29,714 nucleotides of DNA from Moraxella bovis (GTDB lineage Bacteria; Pseudomonadota; Gammaproteobacteria; Pseudomonadales; Moraxellaceae). Made by a program: the position numbers and the translations under genes. Positions 8,366 to 15,763 of the stretch are shown here, in pieces. The DNA lies in the NCBI RefSeq assembly GCF_002014975.1, contig NZ_MUXV01000010.1, positions 1 to 29,714 of the forward strand, written 5' to 3'. The notes beneath the pieces were generated by a model. It was not told the origin of the DNA and made no database searches. It saw nothing but the letters and a program-made list of their open reading frames with translations. The stretch's first letter is position 1. Each line of letters starts with the position of its first letter.

Positions 8366-8638
8366 ATGTATCTTAATCACAACCACACCTTACGCCCCAT
8401 TCATCTGCGTTTGACGGGCGAGATTGTGGAACATTTGGAAAAAGTCAAGGGCGAGCATGGCTTTGAGTGTATTCAACCACTCATTCGCTTTTATATCCGT
8501 CAAGGGCTTGACCGTGATAATTCCGAATACTCTCTTAGTGATGATGTTGCCTTTATTAACGAACTCAAAGAACAAGGCGTCAGCGAGCAGTTAATAGAAA
8601 AAGCCTTGGAAAATGTCTGCAAAAAAGTTGACCAATAA
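8366..8638 (+). CDS. Small ribbon-helix-helix-like protein, function unknown
   Basis: A 90-residue protein that I do not recognise as a named family. Residues about 9-50 read as a short strand (PIHLRLTG) followed by two helices (EIVEHLEKVKGEHGF and CIQPLIRFYIRQGL), which fits a ribbon-helix-helix DNA-binding fold of the CopG/MetJ kind. The C-terminal 40 residues are acidic and helical (DDVAFINELKEQGVSEQLIEKALENV). No toxin gene is next to it, so it is either a lone transcription factor or an orphan antitoxin. The dyad overlapping its predicted promoter would suit self-repression. No strong Shine-Dalgarno sequence is visible before the ATG. Confidence 0.6.
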   Translation: MYLNHNHTLRPIHLRLTGEIVEHLEKVKGEHGFECIQPLIRFYIRQGLDRDNSEYSLSDDVAFINELKEQGVSEQLIEKALENVCKKVDQ

Positions 8639-8827
8639 CTTTAATCAGCTTTAATCAGCCATCATAAGCAGTTGAATAAACGGTTGTTTTTTTGGCGATT
8701 AATTGTTGCTTATTTGTTACAATAATTTTGTTGTTTTAAACAAGAAATCATGGTAATATTTCATAGAATACAAATGTATTTTAAAAATACCTGTATCGCC
8801 CAATATTTATCTGCTTATGGAGTATTG

Positions 8828-9139
8828 ATGATGAAGTTAAAATCATTATTTATCGCCTTGATTGCGACCAGTGCCATCGGTTTTTCTACCAACGTTTCTG
8901 CCAAAGTAGGTCCTGCCTATAACGGCGGTGGCTTATACGGATATGCTTGCACTCACCAAACCAATGGTAATGTACTGCTCCGCTCAGGCCCTGGTCAGAA
9001 TTATAAAGTTCTAGCCCGCATGCCTAACGGCAGTGATGTTAGTATTATTGGCGAACGCAACTCTAATGGCTGGGTGTGGTACAAAGTTAAATTCGGTCGC
9101 AGTGTCGGCTGGGCTCGCTCAGATTATATTTGCAGTTAA
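8828..9139 (+). CDS. Secreted bacterial SH3-domain protein
   Basis: A 103-residue exported protein. The start is placed at 8828 because GGAG lies 5 bases upstream and a normal Sec signal peptide follows (MMKLKSLFIALIATSAIGFS, cleavage near VSA-KV); an in-frame ATG at 8750 would add a non-signal N-terminus. After a Gly/Tyr-rich segment the mature part is a single SH3_3-type domain, with the recognisable LLRSGPGQNYKVLARMPNGS strand pair and a GWVWYKVKFGRSVGWARSDYI end. Such domains often bind cell-wall peptides. Two cysteines (in YACTHQ and the C-terminal YICS) could form a disulfide closing the domain. Its partner is unknown. Confidence 0.8.
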   Translation: MMKLKSLFIALIATSAIGFSTNVSAKVGPAYNGGGLYGYACTHQTNGNVLLRSGPGQNYKVLARMPNGSDVSIIGERNSNGWVWYKVKFGRSVGWARSDYICS

Positions 9140-9156
9140 TCCATGATGTTTAAAAG

Positions 9157-9188
9157 ACGAGCGATGCATTTTTTGCATTGCTCGTTTT
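9157..9188 (+). terminator. Terminator of the SH3 protein gene
   Basis: ACGAGCGATGCA (9157-9168) pairs with TGCATTGCTCGT (9174-9185) apart from one G-U wobble, with a T-rich loop and a following TTT. Confidence 0.7.
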
Positions 9189-9288
9189 GTAATTTAGTTA
9201 ATAAATTTCTTCACCTAGGTATTTTTAAAAAATCCACAACAATCCACTTAGTAATGGTAATCTAATAATGACTGATTTAGGTAATTTT

Positions 9289-10146
9289 ATGAAAAAACGC
9301 ACAAGAGATTTATTGATTGGTGCAGGGCTTTTGGGGGTTGGCACGGTTGGTGCGATTGCGATGTTTACAAACAACCAATCAGGCTCGGGGTATATCGCAA
9401 GCCCAAGCAAAAACACCGTCCACGTCATCAGCCAGCCCACCAACCCCACCGCGATTGCCGACCAAAGTGGGCGGTCTTATACAGGGTACAACCAAAACCA
9501 ACCGACCCATCATCAGCACCAGTCACCACAAGCGATGAACCAAGGTCCTGCCTATCAAGTAGAGCAAGGCAATTTTAACACGCCAACACCCCAATATGAT
9601 ACCAATGCCATAGGCTCGATATGCGCCCCCGAAGCCCTAAAAGTGGGTATCAAGCATTTTAGATATGCCGATGCCGACCCTAGCGACCTTGTGCCTAGTG
9701 GCTATGGCAGTGACCCGAAATTTAAGATTCATCGTGCCGCCAAACCTGCCTTACAAGAGATGATTAAGGCGGCTCGTGCTGACGGGGTTACGCTAACCCC
9801 TGGCTCTATCTTACGCACGTCAAGCCGTCAAGCCCAAATCGTTGCCAATAAGAAAAAACAAGGACAAAGTGCCAAGCAAATCTATCATACATCCTCACAC
9901 CCTGGTTACTCCGAACATCATACAGGGCTTGCGGTGGACTTCTCACCGATTGACCACAGCTTTGCCAAAACAGCAGGATATCGCTGGTTACAACAGCATG
10001 CTCATGAGTACGGTTTTTACCAAACCTTTACTCCTGACTATTCTAGATACAGTGGCGTTTCTGAAGAGTCGTGGCACTGGCGTTTTGAAGGCAAAAACAA
10101 AGAATTCTCTTATGTCTTTGCCGATAGTATCAATCGTCGCTGTTAA
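9289..10146 (+). CDS. M15-family D-alanyl-D-alanine carboxypeptidase (VanY/LdcB type)
   Basis: A zinc peptidase expected to trim peptide stems of peptidoglycan in the periplasm. From the chosen start (MKKRTRD, 285 residues) there is a membrane anchor or signal segment (about 7-25), a long Gln/Asn/Pro-rich linker (30-100), then the M15B domain. The SxHxxGxAxD motif is complete as SEHHTGLAVD, with zinc ligands His210 and Asp217; the ESWHWRF motif supplies catalytic Glu260 and zinc ligand His263. A second in-frame ATG at 9268 is possible; 9289 is preferred because AGG lies 7 bases upstream and basic residues then lead directly into the hydrophobic segment. Whether it prefers D,D or L,D bonds cannot be told. 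A terminator follows. Confidence 0.85.
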   Translation: MKKRTRDLLIGAGLLGVGTVGAIAMFTNNQSGSGYIASPSKNTVHVISQPTNPTAIADQSGRSYTGYNQNQPTHHQHQSPQAMNQGPAYQVEQGNFNTPTPQYDTNAIGSICAPEALKVGIKHFRYADADPSDLVPSGYGSDPKFKIHRAAKPALQEMIKAARADGVTLTPGSILRTSSRQAQIVANKKKQGQSAKQIYHTSSHPGYSEHHTGLAVDFSPIDHSFAKTAGYRWLQQHAHEYGFYQTFTPDYSRYSGVSEESWHWRFEGKNKEFSYVFADSINRRC

Positions 10147-10164
10147 TGGTTTGTTAAATGTATA

Positions 10165-10198
10165 AAAATAAAGCAGTTTTGGGACTGCTTTATTTTTT
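10165..10198 (+). terminator. Terminator of the M15 peptidase gene
   Basis: AAATAAAGCAGT (10166-10177) pairs perfectly with ACTGCTTTATTT (10184-10195) and runs into further T residues. Confidence 0.75.
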
Positions 10199-10208
10199 AT
10201 TTTTACCC

Positions 10209-10242
10209 AAGTGTTTACATTTGACAACACTTTATTTATAAT
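10209..10242 (+). promoter_or_regulatory. Promoter with overlapping operator-like dyad for the HicA-like/HTH pair
   Basis: TTTACA (10214-10219) and a perfect TATAAT (10237-10242) are 17 bases apart. The perfect inverted repeat AAGTGTT (10209-10215) / AACACTT (10226-10232), with a 10-base gap, covers the -35 box and spacer. This is the layout of an autorepressed toxin-antitoxin operon. Confidence 0.6.
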
Positions 10243-10260
10243 ACAATTAAGACAAATATC

Positions 10261-10503
10261 ATGAAACACCATCCCAATAAAGAAATCAGCGATGCCATTG
10301 CATATGCATTAGAACACGGTTGGCATGTCATCGCCAGTGGCAAATCATCTCATGCTTATTGTCGATTGCGATGCAACTTCGGGCATGGCGAACACCAAAT
10401 AAGCATTTGGAGTACACCCAAAAACCCACAAAATCATGCCAAACAAATCATCCGCAAAGTCAATGAATGCCAAGGAGAAAACAATGAACACCTACCACTT
10501 TAA
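10261..10503 (+). CDS. Small HicA-like protein, putative toxin of a two-gene cassette
   Basis: An 80-residue basic protein. The core (EHGWHVIASGKSSHAYCRLRC, split here as EHGWHVIASGKSS and HAYCRLRC) resembles the HicA/YcfA double-stranded-RNA-binding fold, in which a histidine after a Gly/Ser-Ser pair (here His31) is catalytic. The second half (HQISIWSTPKNPQNHAKQII) differs from classic HicA. I recognise similar small proteins paired with HTH proteins but know no established name. It overlaps the next gene by 20 bases, which implies coupled translation. The promoter at 10214-10242 is close to consensus. Toxin function is inference from size, fold resemblance and gene pairing; it could instead be a phage-derived accessory protein. 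Confidence 0.6.
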   Translation: MKHHPNKEISDAIAYALEHGWHVIASGKSSHAYCRLRCNFGHGEHQISIWSTPKNPQNHAKQIIRKVNECQGENNEHLPL

Positions 10504-10939
10504 TATCATCATTAGGGACGCAAACAGCCAAGATAGCGCATTAGAAGACAGACTGTTTGAAGCAGGTTGTGATGACGCCCTAGTCTGCCGTTTGGATGAA
10601 CTTGTTTATTTGGAGTTTGACCGAGCCAGCGACAGTGCCAAAACAGCCATCGCCAGTGCCTTTGATGATTTACATAAAGCAGGGTTTCATGACTTGATTT
10701 TACAAGAAAAAGGGGTGTCAAGCCTAAGTGAAATGGCAAAACGCCTTGGCGTGTCACGCATGACATTAAGTCATTATGCCAATGGTACCCGTGGCATGGG
10801 TAACTTTCCTAAACCTGTGGCAGGAGTATTGTCAGGCTCTGTGCTATACGCTTGGCATGAAGTGGCAGACTGGCTATACCAACAGAATAAAATTAGCCAA
10901 CCTGATTATGATGTGGCAAAAGTAGCAGGGGCTTTTTAG
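10484..10939 (+). CDS. HTH DNA-binding protein, putative antitoxin/autorepressor
   Basis: A 151-residue protein. Start 10484 is chosen because AAGGAG lies 7 bases upstream, and an upstream in-frame ATG at 10436 lies deep inside the preceding gene. The N-terminal half (1-70) is acidic, with alternating strands and helices as in HicB-type partial RNase-H-fold domains, though I cannot confirm this. Residues about 79-103 (SSLSEMAKRLGVSRMTLSHYANG) form a clear helix-turn-helix. A C-terminal segment (FPKPVAG...LYAWHEVADWLYQQ) resembles the AlpA/MerR-type end where residues contact DNA. It is a natural candidate for binding the 7-base dyad in the promoter. Confidence 0.68.
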   Translation: MNTYHFNIIIRDANSQDSALEDRLFEAGCDDALVCRLDELVYLEFDRASDSAKTAIASAFDDLHKAGFHDLILQEKGVSSLSEMAKRLGVSRMTLSHYANGTRGMGNFPKPVAGVLSGSVLYAWHEVADWLYQQNKISQPDYDVAKVAGAF

Positions 10940-10966
10940 CCTATTGTAACGCTTAGACATGGCACT

Positions 10967-12484
10967 TCAAGGCTGTCCTGCCGTCCACTCTATCACTTCA
11001 TCTAGCACATCATGGGCGTGGGTGTTATTACCTGCTCCATCGGCATTAATGATGGCGACCACCACATACATCTTGCCTGATTGCCCCATGACATAACCTG
11101 CAATGCTTGCCACGTTGTTTAGTCTGCCAGTCTTAATAAAAGCGCGTTCTATCGCAGGGCTATGGGGACGGCGTTTGGCAAAGGTTGTCATCGTGCCTGT
11201 CCGCCCCACAATCGGCAAAGACGCTTTAAATGTCTCAAATGTCGGCTTGGTCTGACTAAATGCCAGAAGCTCGCCCAACGCCCTAGGGGCAACCACACAA
11301 TCTCGGCACAGTCCTGACGCTCGGCTCATGATGGGGGCAGGCGTGGTAAGATGTTGTTGCCACCATGTATTTATCAGGGCAAAACTTTTGGGGAAATCAC
11401 TGGTTTTTTGACCCATCATCAGGGGCAAAGACAGAGCCACTTGCTCGGTCATGACGTTATTGGAGTATTGGTTAATCTGATATACCTGCTCAGATAAAGG
11501 TTTGGACGCAAAGGACAGCAAAGGCGATAACGTTCGCCCCACCCCATCATAAGGCTGTCGCAACCTAACCTGCCCAACAAAGTCCTTATCAAGGGCTTGC
11601 CATGCACCTTTGACCGCTTTGGTAATAAACACTTTGCTGTCAGCAAAGGTCAGCCACTCACTCGCCTGCCCACAGCCCACACCCACTTGCCCTGTAATGG
11701 TCAAAGTATCGGCAGATAAGCCAAATTTTGGCTTGGTGCGACATGACTGGATATCGCCCTGTATCATGGTTGGTGCGTGAAAATCTGCCAATTTTGGCAA
11801 TACCTGTACCGCAACCGCACCATCTGTCGGACTAAACTGCACTGTCTCTGGCGACTGCCCAAATTGCCAATTTCCCGATGGTATCATACTTACTTCAAGC
11901 GTACCAAAATTTATCAAAAAGGCATTGGGCTGAGCGTTATAGGCTCGCAGTCCCTGTCCGTCAAAAGCATTAACATCTTGGGCAACATTGACAAAGCCAG
12001 TATTATCCACAATGATGTCGCCCTTAATGTGACGCACGCCCCGAGCTGTCAGCTGTGAAAACATGGCACTAAGGCGGTCATGAGTCAGTGATGGGTCGCC
12101 ACTGCCTTTGATGATAAGATTCCCATATAAAGTATCGCCAACCACCACGCCATCGGTGTATAGCCGTGTCTGCCAACGATAATCCGCCCCCATCATATCT
12201 AAAGCGATGGCAGTCGTAATGAGCTTTTGGGTGGACGCTGGGGTGCGTGTTGTATCCGCCAGATGACTGATGAGCGGTGCCGACCCATCGTTTGCCATCA
12301 CCCAAATACTGATGTCATCGTTTGATAATCCGCTTTTGCCAAGCTTGTCACTAATGGCAGATGGCAGGCTGGTTGATGTCTGTAAGTTGGCAGGAGTAGC
12401 AGGCTGTGTATTGGCAAATGCAGGTAACGCACAAAGCACGCTAAGACTTAGCGTGCTGATGATAAGTGAATAAGGCATGGTCAT
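10967..12484 (-). CDS. dacB: D-alanyl-D-alanine carboxypeptidase/endopeptidase, PBP4 family
   Basis: A periplasmic penicillin-binding protein (peptidase S13) that removes terminal D-Ala and cuts cross-links. From the ATG at 12484 it has 505 residues with a signal peptide ending near FA-NTQ. The SxxK motif is Ser84-Thr-Gln-Lys87, and the SxN motif is Ser341-Asn-Asn343. The third motif, usually KTG, reads Arg428-Thr-Gly, a conservative but unusual change. The large insertion between motifs one and two typical of PBP4 is present (YGNLIIKGSGDPSLT region). The start at 12484 lies 7 bases after the previous stop; an in-frame ATG at 12529 would overlap that gene. It is probably co-transcribed with the PHA-region gene. 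Confidence 0.9.
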   Translation of the reverse strand: MTMPYSLIISTLSLSVLCALPAFANTQPATPANLQTSTSLPSAISDKLGKSGLSNDDISIWVMANDGSAPLISHLADTTRTPASTQKLITTAIALDMMGADYRWQTRLYTDGVVVGDTLYGNLIIKGSGDPSLTHDRLSAMFSQLTARGVRHIKGDIIVDNTGFVNVAQDVNAFDGQGLRAYNAQPNAFLINFGTLEVSMIPSGNWQFGQSPETVQFSPTDGAVAVQVLPKLADFHAPTMIQGDIQSCRTKPKFGLSADTLTITGQVGVGCGQASEWLTFADSKVFITKAVKGAWQALDKDFVGQVRLRQPYDGVGRTLSPLLSFASKPLSEQVYQINQYSNNVMTEQVALSLPLMMGQKTSDFPKSFALINTWWQQHLTTPAPIMSRASGLCRDCVVAPRALGELLAFSQTKPTFETFKASLPIVGRTGTMTTFAKRRPHSPAIERAFIKTGRLNNVASIAGYVMGQSGKMYVVVAIINADGAGNNTHAHDVLDEVIEWTAGQP

Positions 12485-12491
12485 GCGTGAA

Positions 12492-12779
12492 TTAAGCAAA
12501 ATACTTGTCCAACCCCTCTTGGATACCACTACTAATCACACCCTTAAACGGCTTTGCCAAAAAGTTCAAATCTGCCTCAAAGATGACCTTATCACTGTCC
12601 AAAAACGCACGTCCGTCCACGCCTGCCTTAGTGATGTTTACAGTGTCGCTGTCCGCTCCTTCTTGGTAGGTCGCCTCAAAATCAAACTCTTGTTTTGCCT
12701 CTTCTAGCCATGCTTTGGCTTTGGTGCGAGCAGTGGCAAGGTCAAAGTTATGACGTTTTTCAATACGTAAATCAGACAT
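12492..12779 (-). CDS. Polyhydroxyalkanoic-acid-system family protein (PHA_gran_rgn type)
   Basis: A 95-residue acidic protein that matches, from memory, the small family annotated as polyhydroxyalkanoic acid system protein (PF09650). Its shape is typical: a basic start (MSDLRIEKRHNFDLATARTKAKAW), a central beta region and an amphipathic tail. Such proteins are found next to PHA genes in some bacteria but also in species that make no PHA, so granule association here is uncertain. No pha genes are in the window. It lies directly upstream of dacB on the same strand, 7 bases from its start. Confidence 0.68.
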   Translation of the reverse strand: MSDLRIEKRHNFDLATARTKAKAWLEEAKQEFDFEATYQEGADSDTVNITKAGVDGRAFLDSDKVIFEADLNFLAKPFKGVISSGIQEGLDKYFA

Positions 12780-12825
12780 GATATTCTCTTTTTTAAATAA
12801 TAAATACTAAATGGTAAATGACAAG

Positions 12826-13395
12826 TTAAGTTTTTGGCAAGGTGACGCCCGTTTGCCCTTGATATTTACCGCCCCTATCTTTATAGGAAGTTTCGCAGAC
12901 TTCATCAGACTGGAAAAAAAGCATTTGAGCCACGCCTTCGCCAGCATAGATACGGGCAGGCAGGTTGGTGGTGTTACTAAATTCTAAGGTAACATGCCCT
13001 TCCCACTCAGGTTCTAAGGGCGTGACATTGACGATAATGCCACAGCGAGCATAGGTGGATTTGCCCAGACAAATGGTCAGCACATCACGGGGGATTTTAA
13101 AATACTCCACCGTGCGAGCTAGGGCAAATGAGTTGGGCGGAATGATACACTCATCGCCAACAATATCAATAAAACTTTTCTCATCAAAGTTCTTAGGGTC
13201 CACGATGGCAGAATGCACGTTAGTAAATACCTTAAACTCATTAGCACAGCGGACATCATAGCCATAGCTTGACGTGCCGTAGCTTACGATTTTCTCGCCA
13301 TCGCTGTTATGGCGGACTTGGCCAGGCTCAAACGGGGCAATCATCTCATGTTCGGTCGCCATTTGGCGAATCCAGCGGTCTGACTTAATTGACAT
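12826..13395 (-). CDS. dcd: dCTP deaminase
   Basis: Dcd deaminates dCTP to dUTP, the main source of dUMP for thymidylate synthesis in many gammaproteobacteria. The 189-residue protein is close to the E. coli length (193). Conserved segments include the N-terminal [15 protein letters not shown], the [10 protein letters not shown] loop, the KSTYARCGI motif, and [16 protein letters not shown], which carries the catalytic glutamate. The tail [12 protein letters not shown] is the nucleotide-closing C-terminal lid. An extended -10 promoter lies just upstream on the minus strand. It may be co-transcribed with the two downstream genes, 46 bases away. Confidence 0.96.
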   Translation of the reverse strand: MSIKSDRWIRQMATEHEMIAPFEPGQVRHNSDGEKIVSYGTSSYGYDVRCANEFKVFTNVHSAIVDPKNFDEKSFIDIVGDECIIPPNSFALARTVEYFKIPRDVLTICLGKSTYARCGIIVNVTPLEPEWEGHVTLEFSNTTNLPARIYAGEGVAQMLFFQSDEVCETSYKDRGGKYQGQTGVTLPKT

Positions 13396-13423
13396 GTTAT
13401 TCTCTTATGATACAGGATAGAGC

Positions 13424-13432
13424 ATTATAGCA
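13424..13432 (-). promoter_or_regulatory. Predicted extended -10 promoter of dcd
   Basis: Read on the minus strand, TGCTATAAT combines a perfect TATAAT with the TGn extension, about 30 bases before the dcd ATG. The same TTGCTATAAT string occurs upstream of tgt. The -35 region is weak. Confidence 0.5.
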
Positions 13433-13458
13433 AAATTCTTGGCTTTTTTAAACACATG

Positions 13459-13483
13459 AAAAAACCGCCAAATGACGGCTTTT
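13459..13483 (-). terminator. Terminator after the small membrane protein gene
   Basis: On the minus strand an AAAGCCGTC / GGCGGTTTT stem (forward 13474-13482 and 13461-13469), with two G-U pairs, is followed by a run of U. It lies 20 bases beyond the stop codon at 13503. Confidence 0.55.
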
Positions 13484-13502
13484 CTATCACGCCCCTAGCC
13501 CA

Positions 13503-13805
13503 TCATTCATGATAATAGTCGTTTAACTTAGCAAACACCACAAAAAGCAAACCATAACACACCACGCTGGTCACGAACAATATCAACAGATTGGTCAAAG
13601 TTCGCTCGTTATTGATGATGTTTGACAGAAAACCAAATGCCGACACATTGCCCCAAAACAGGTAGTTTATGAGTAACTGTATGACAAAACCCACCGCACA
13701 AACCCCGTGCATGATGGCGGTTGCCTTTGTGGAATGAATGACAATAAAATAAACACCAATGGCAAATATGATAAGATAGACAATAAACGACACTAAATAA
13801 ATCAT
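13503..13805 (-). CDS. Small three- or four-helix membrane protein, paralog A
   Basis: A 100-residue, very hydrophobic protein with predicted membrane segments at about 2-24, 32-52 and 68-92, ending in a charged KLNDYYHE tail. I do not recognise the family. It starts with a good ribosome-binding site (GGAGT, 7 bases upstream). A second copy of the same family lies immediately upstream on the same strand (13909-14209); the two share the MIY start, a matching GF-IQ-LINY / GF-AQ-LINY segment at residue 39 and the DYY-E end. Tandem duplication of a small membrane protein is therefore clear. The function is unknown. Confidence 0.75.
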   Translation of the reverse strand: MIYLVSFIVYLIIFAIGVYFIVIHSTKATAIMHGVCAVGFVIQLLINYLFWGNVSAFGFLSNIINNERTLTNLLILFVTSVVCYGLLFVVFAKLNDYYHE

Positions 13806-13908
13806 GGAAATACTCCTACCAATCCATTTTTATGGGTGCAATAAAACCCTACAAACATTAAGGTTTTTATTTTAAAACAATTATCAATCTCATGTCAAGA
13901 CAAAATCA

Positions 13909-14209
13909 TCATTCTTGATAATAATCATAAGCCTTGATGAGCATCACAAACAATGCCGAATAGCAAAAGATACTGATAAGGCACAGCACCATCAAATTAA
14001 AGGCACTGCGGTCATGGTCAAGATGAGTCAGCGACTCAAGCACCCCCAAATGCCCAAGCCCAACATAATTAATCAAAATCTGTGCACAAAAACCGATAAA
14101 CACCAAAATGCCCACCCACCGCTCGGCACGGTCTGGCATTTTTTTTGATGAACGCCATGCCAAGGGCAAAAATCAGTGCATACCACACCACCGATACTGC
14201 ATAAATCAT
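13909..14209 (-). pseudogene. Small membrane protein, paralog B, frameshifted at an 8-base A/T run
   Basis: This copy begins at an ATG with GGGAG 6 bases upstream and reads MIYAVSVVWYALIFALGMAF, aligned residue for residue with paralog A. At forward 14139-14146 (eight T, eight A on the coding strand) the frame is lost. Removing one A restores a 99-residue protein in which exactly 38 residues precede the GFCAQILINY block, the same number as in paralog A. As written, only a 25-residue start and a downstream fragment from 14169 are open. Possible explanations are a real mutation, slipped-strand phase variation, ribosomal slippage on A8, or a homopolymer miscall. Confidence 0.75.
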
Positions 14210-14648
14210 GAGAATCTCCCCGTGTAAACACAAATTGATTTAAAATGAATGATTTATATGTATCGCCATTGTAACACAATTTCTGAGTTTTGATTGTGGG
14301 TATTTTTTAAACAGTTGTTTGCCCATGGCATTCTCCCGACCTTTATAACACCATTTGCAATTTAGAAATATTTTACAAATAAATCAACCACTTTTGCATG
14401 AAAAATAGATTGGTTTTTCAGGCTTTACCAATCCCACCATTGTTTTGGCTAAAATCTCACAAAAATCAATTCCTTATCCAAAATTTTCCCCATTTTGCCA
14501 AAAAAGTCCTGCTAAGACACAAAAATTATGCTAAAATGGCACGCCATCAAACACATGATATAGTGATTTTATTTTAAAATAACACCATATTTAGATAACA
14601 AGACCCAGCTTTCCCTTTATTTATAAAAATCAATCATCAGAGAGTATC
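14210..14648 (+). other. Spacer between divergent membrane paralog B and nrdB
   Basis: About 440 bases, AT-rich, with no convincing gene. It holds the promoter of the leftward membrane proteins near its left end and the nrdB control region (TGCTAAAAT, 14529-14537, and the paired NrdR-like boxes at 14551-14597) near its right end. Nothing else was recognised between about 14280 and 14500. Confidence 0.6.
14551..14597 (+). promoter_or_regulatory. Tandem NrdR-like boxes controlling nrdB
   Basis: Box 1, ACACATGATATAGTGA (14551-14566), matches the known NrdR consensus acaCwAtATaTwGtgt at 13 of 16 positions. Box 2, ACACCATATTTAGATA (14582-14597), matches at 11. Their starts are 31 bases apart, three helical turns, the spacing known for cooperative NrdR sites. 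Box 1 contains the extended -10 candidate TGATATAGT, so a bound repressor would block the polymerase. The nrdR gene itself is not in the window. Confidence 0.72.
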
Positions 14649-15746
14649 ATGCAGTATTCTATCTTTCCCCAAACCAAAAACGACCCCCTAAAAGAACCCA
14701 TGTTTTTTGGGCAAGCGGTGAACGTCTCTCGCTATGACCAACAGCGTCATCCTGTGTTTGAACAACTCATTGAAAAACAGTTGTCGTTTTTTTGGCGACC
14801 CGAAGAGATAGATGTCAGCCGTGATAGGATTGATTTTGGTGAATTATCCGCCCCTGCTCAGCACATTTTTTTGTCTAACCTAAAATACCAAACCTTGCTT
14901 GATAGCATTCAAGGACGTAGCCCTAATGCGGTGCTATTGCCCATTGTGTCTTTGCCAGAGCTTGAGACATGGATTGAGACGTGGTCATTTAGTGAGACCA
15001 TTCATAGCCGTAGTTATACGCATATCATTCGCAACATCGTCAATGATCCGAGCGTGATTTTTGATGACATTATGGATAACGATCATATCCTTGCCCGTGC
15101 CAAAGACATCGCCGTGTATTATGATGATTTGTATGAAGCCAGTCAGCTGTATAACCTGACAGGCAAAGGTGATTTGCGTGAGCTTAAAAAGAAGCTGTAC
15201 CTATGTATCGTGGCGGTCAATGTCCTAGAAGCCATTCGTTTTTATGTGTCGTTTGCTTGCTCATTTGCCTTTGCCGAAAATAAGGTTATGGAAGGTAACG
15301 CCAAAATCATCAAGATGATTGCCCGTGATGAAGCCTTACACCTAAACGGCACACAGCATATCATCAATCTCATGCGACACGGTCAAGATGACCCCGAGAT
15401 GGTCGAGATTGCCAAAGAATGCCAAGATGAAGCGATTGAGATTTTCCGTGTCGCCGCCGAACAAGAAAAAGACTGGGCAAGCTATCTGTTCAAAGACGGC
15501 TCCATCATCGGACTAAACCGTGATATCCTGTGCCAGTATGTTGAGTATATCACCAACACCCGCATGTTGGCGATTGGTCTGCCTGCCATTTTTGACACCA
15601 AATCCAACCCCATTCCTTGGATAAATGCGTGGCTATCATCGGACAACGTGCAAGTCGCCCCCCAAGAAACCGAAATCACCACTTATCTGGTCGGTCAGAT
15701 TGACAGTGATTTGGACGGGGTGGATTTGGACGATTTTGAACTCTAA
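14649..15746 (+). CDS. nrdB: Class Ia ribonucleotide reductase, beta subunit
   Basis: NrdB (R2) carries the di-iron centre and tyrosyl radical that starts reduction of ribonucleotides by NrdA. The 365-residue protein is near E. coli NrdB (376). The radical tyrosine is Tyr123 in [11 protein letters not shown], one place from E. coli Tyr122. Iron-ligand helices are recognisable in the [32 protein letters not shown] and [15 protein letters not shown] segments. The C-terminal tail ([12 protein letters not shown]) is the acidic, NrdA-docking peptide. No nrdA gene is adjacent; upstream is a divergent membrane protein. The gene is followed 17 bases later by its ferredoxin partner. Confidence 0.97.
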   Translation: MQYSIFPQTKNDPLKEPMFFGQAVNVSRYDQQRHPVFEQLIEKQLSFFWRPEEIDVSRDRIDFGELSAPAQHIFLSNLKYQTLLDSIQGRSPNAVLLPIVSLPELETWIETWSFSETIHSRSYTHIIRNIVNDPSVIFDDIMDNDHILARAKDIAVYYDDLYEASQLYNLTGKGDLRELKKKLYLCIVAVNVLEAIRFYVSFACSFAFAENKVMEGNAKIIKMIARDEALHLNGTQHIINLMRHGQDDPEMVEIAKECQDEAIEIFRVAAEQEKDWASYLFKDGSIIGLNRDILCQYVEYITNTRMLAIGLPAIFDTKSNPIPWINAWLSSDNVQVAPQETEITTYLVGQIDSDLDGVDLDDFEL

Positions 15747-15763
15747 TCACAAAAGTATCAATC

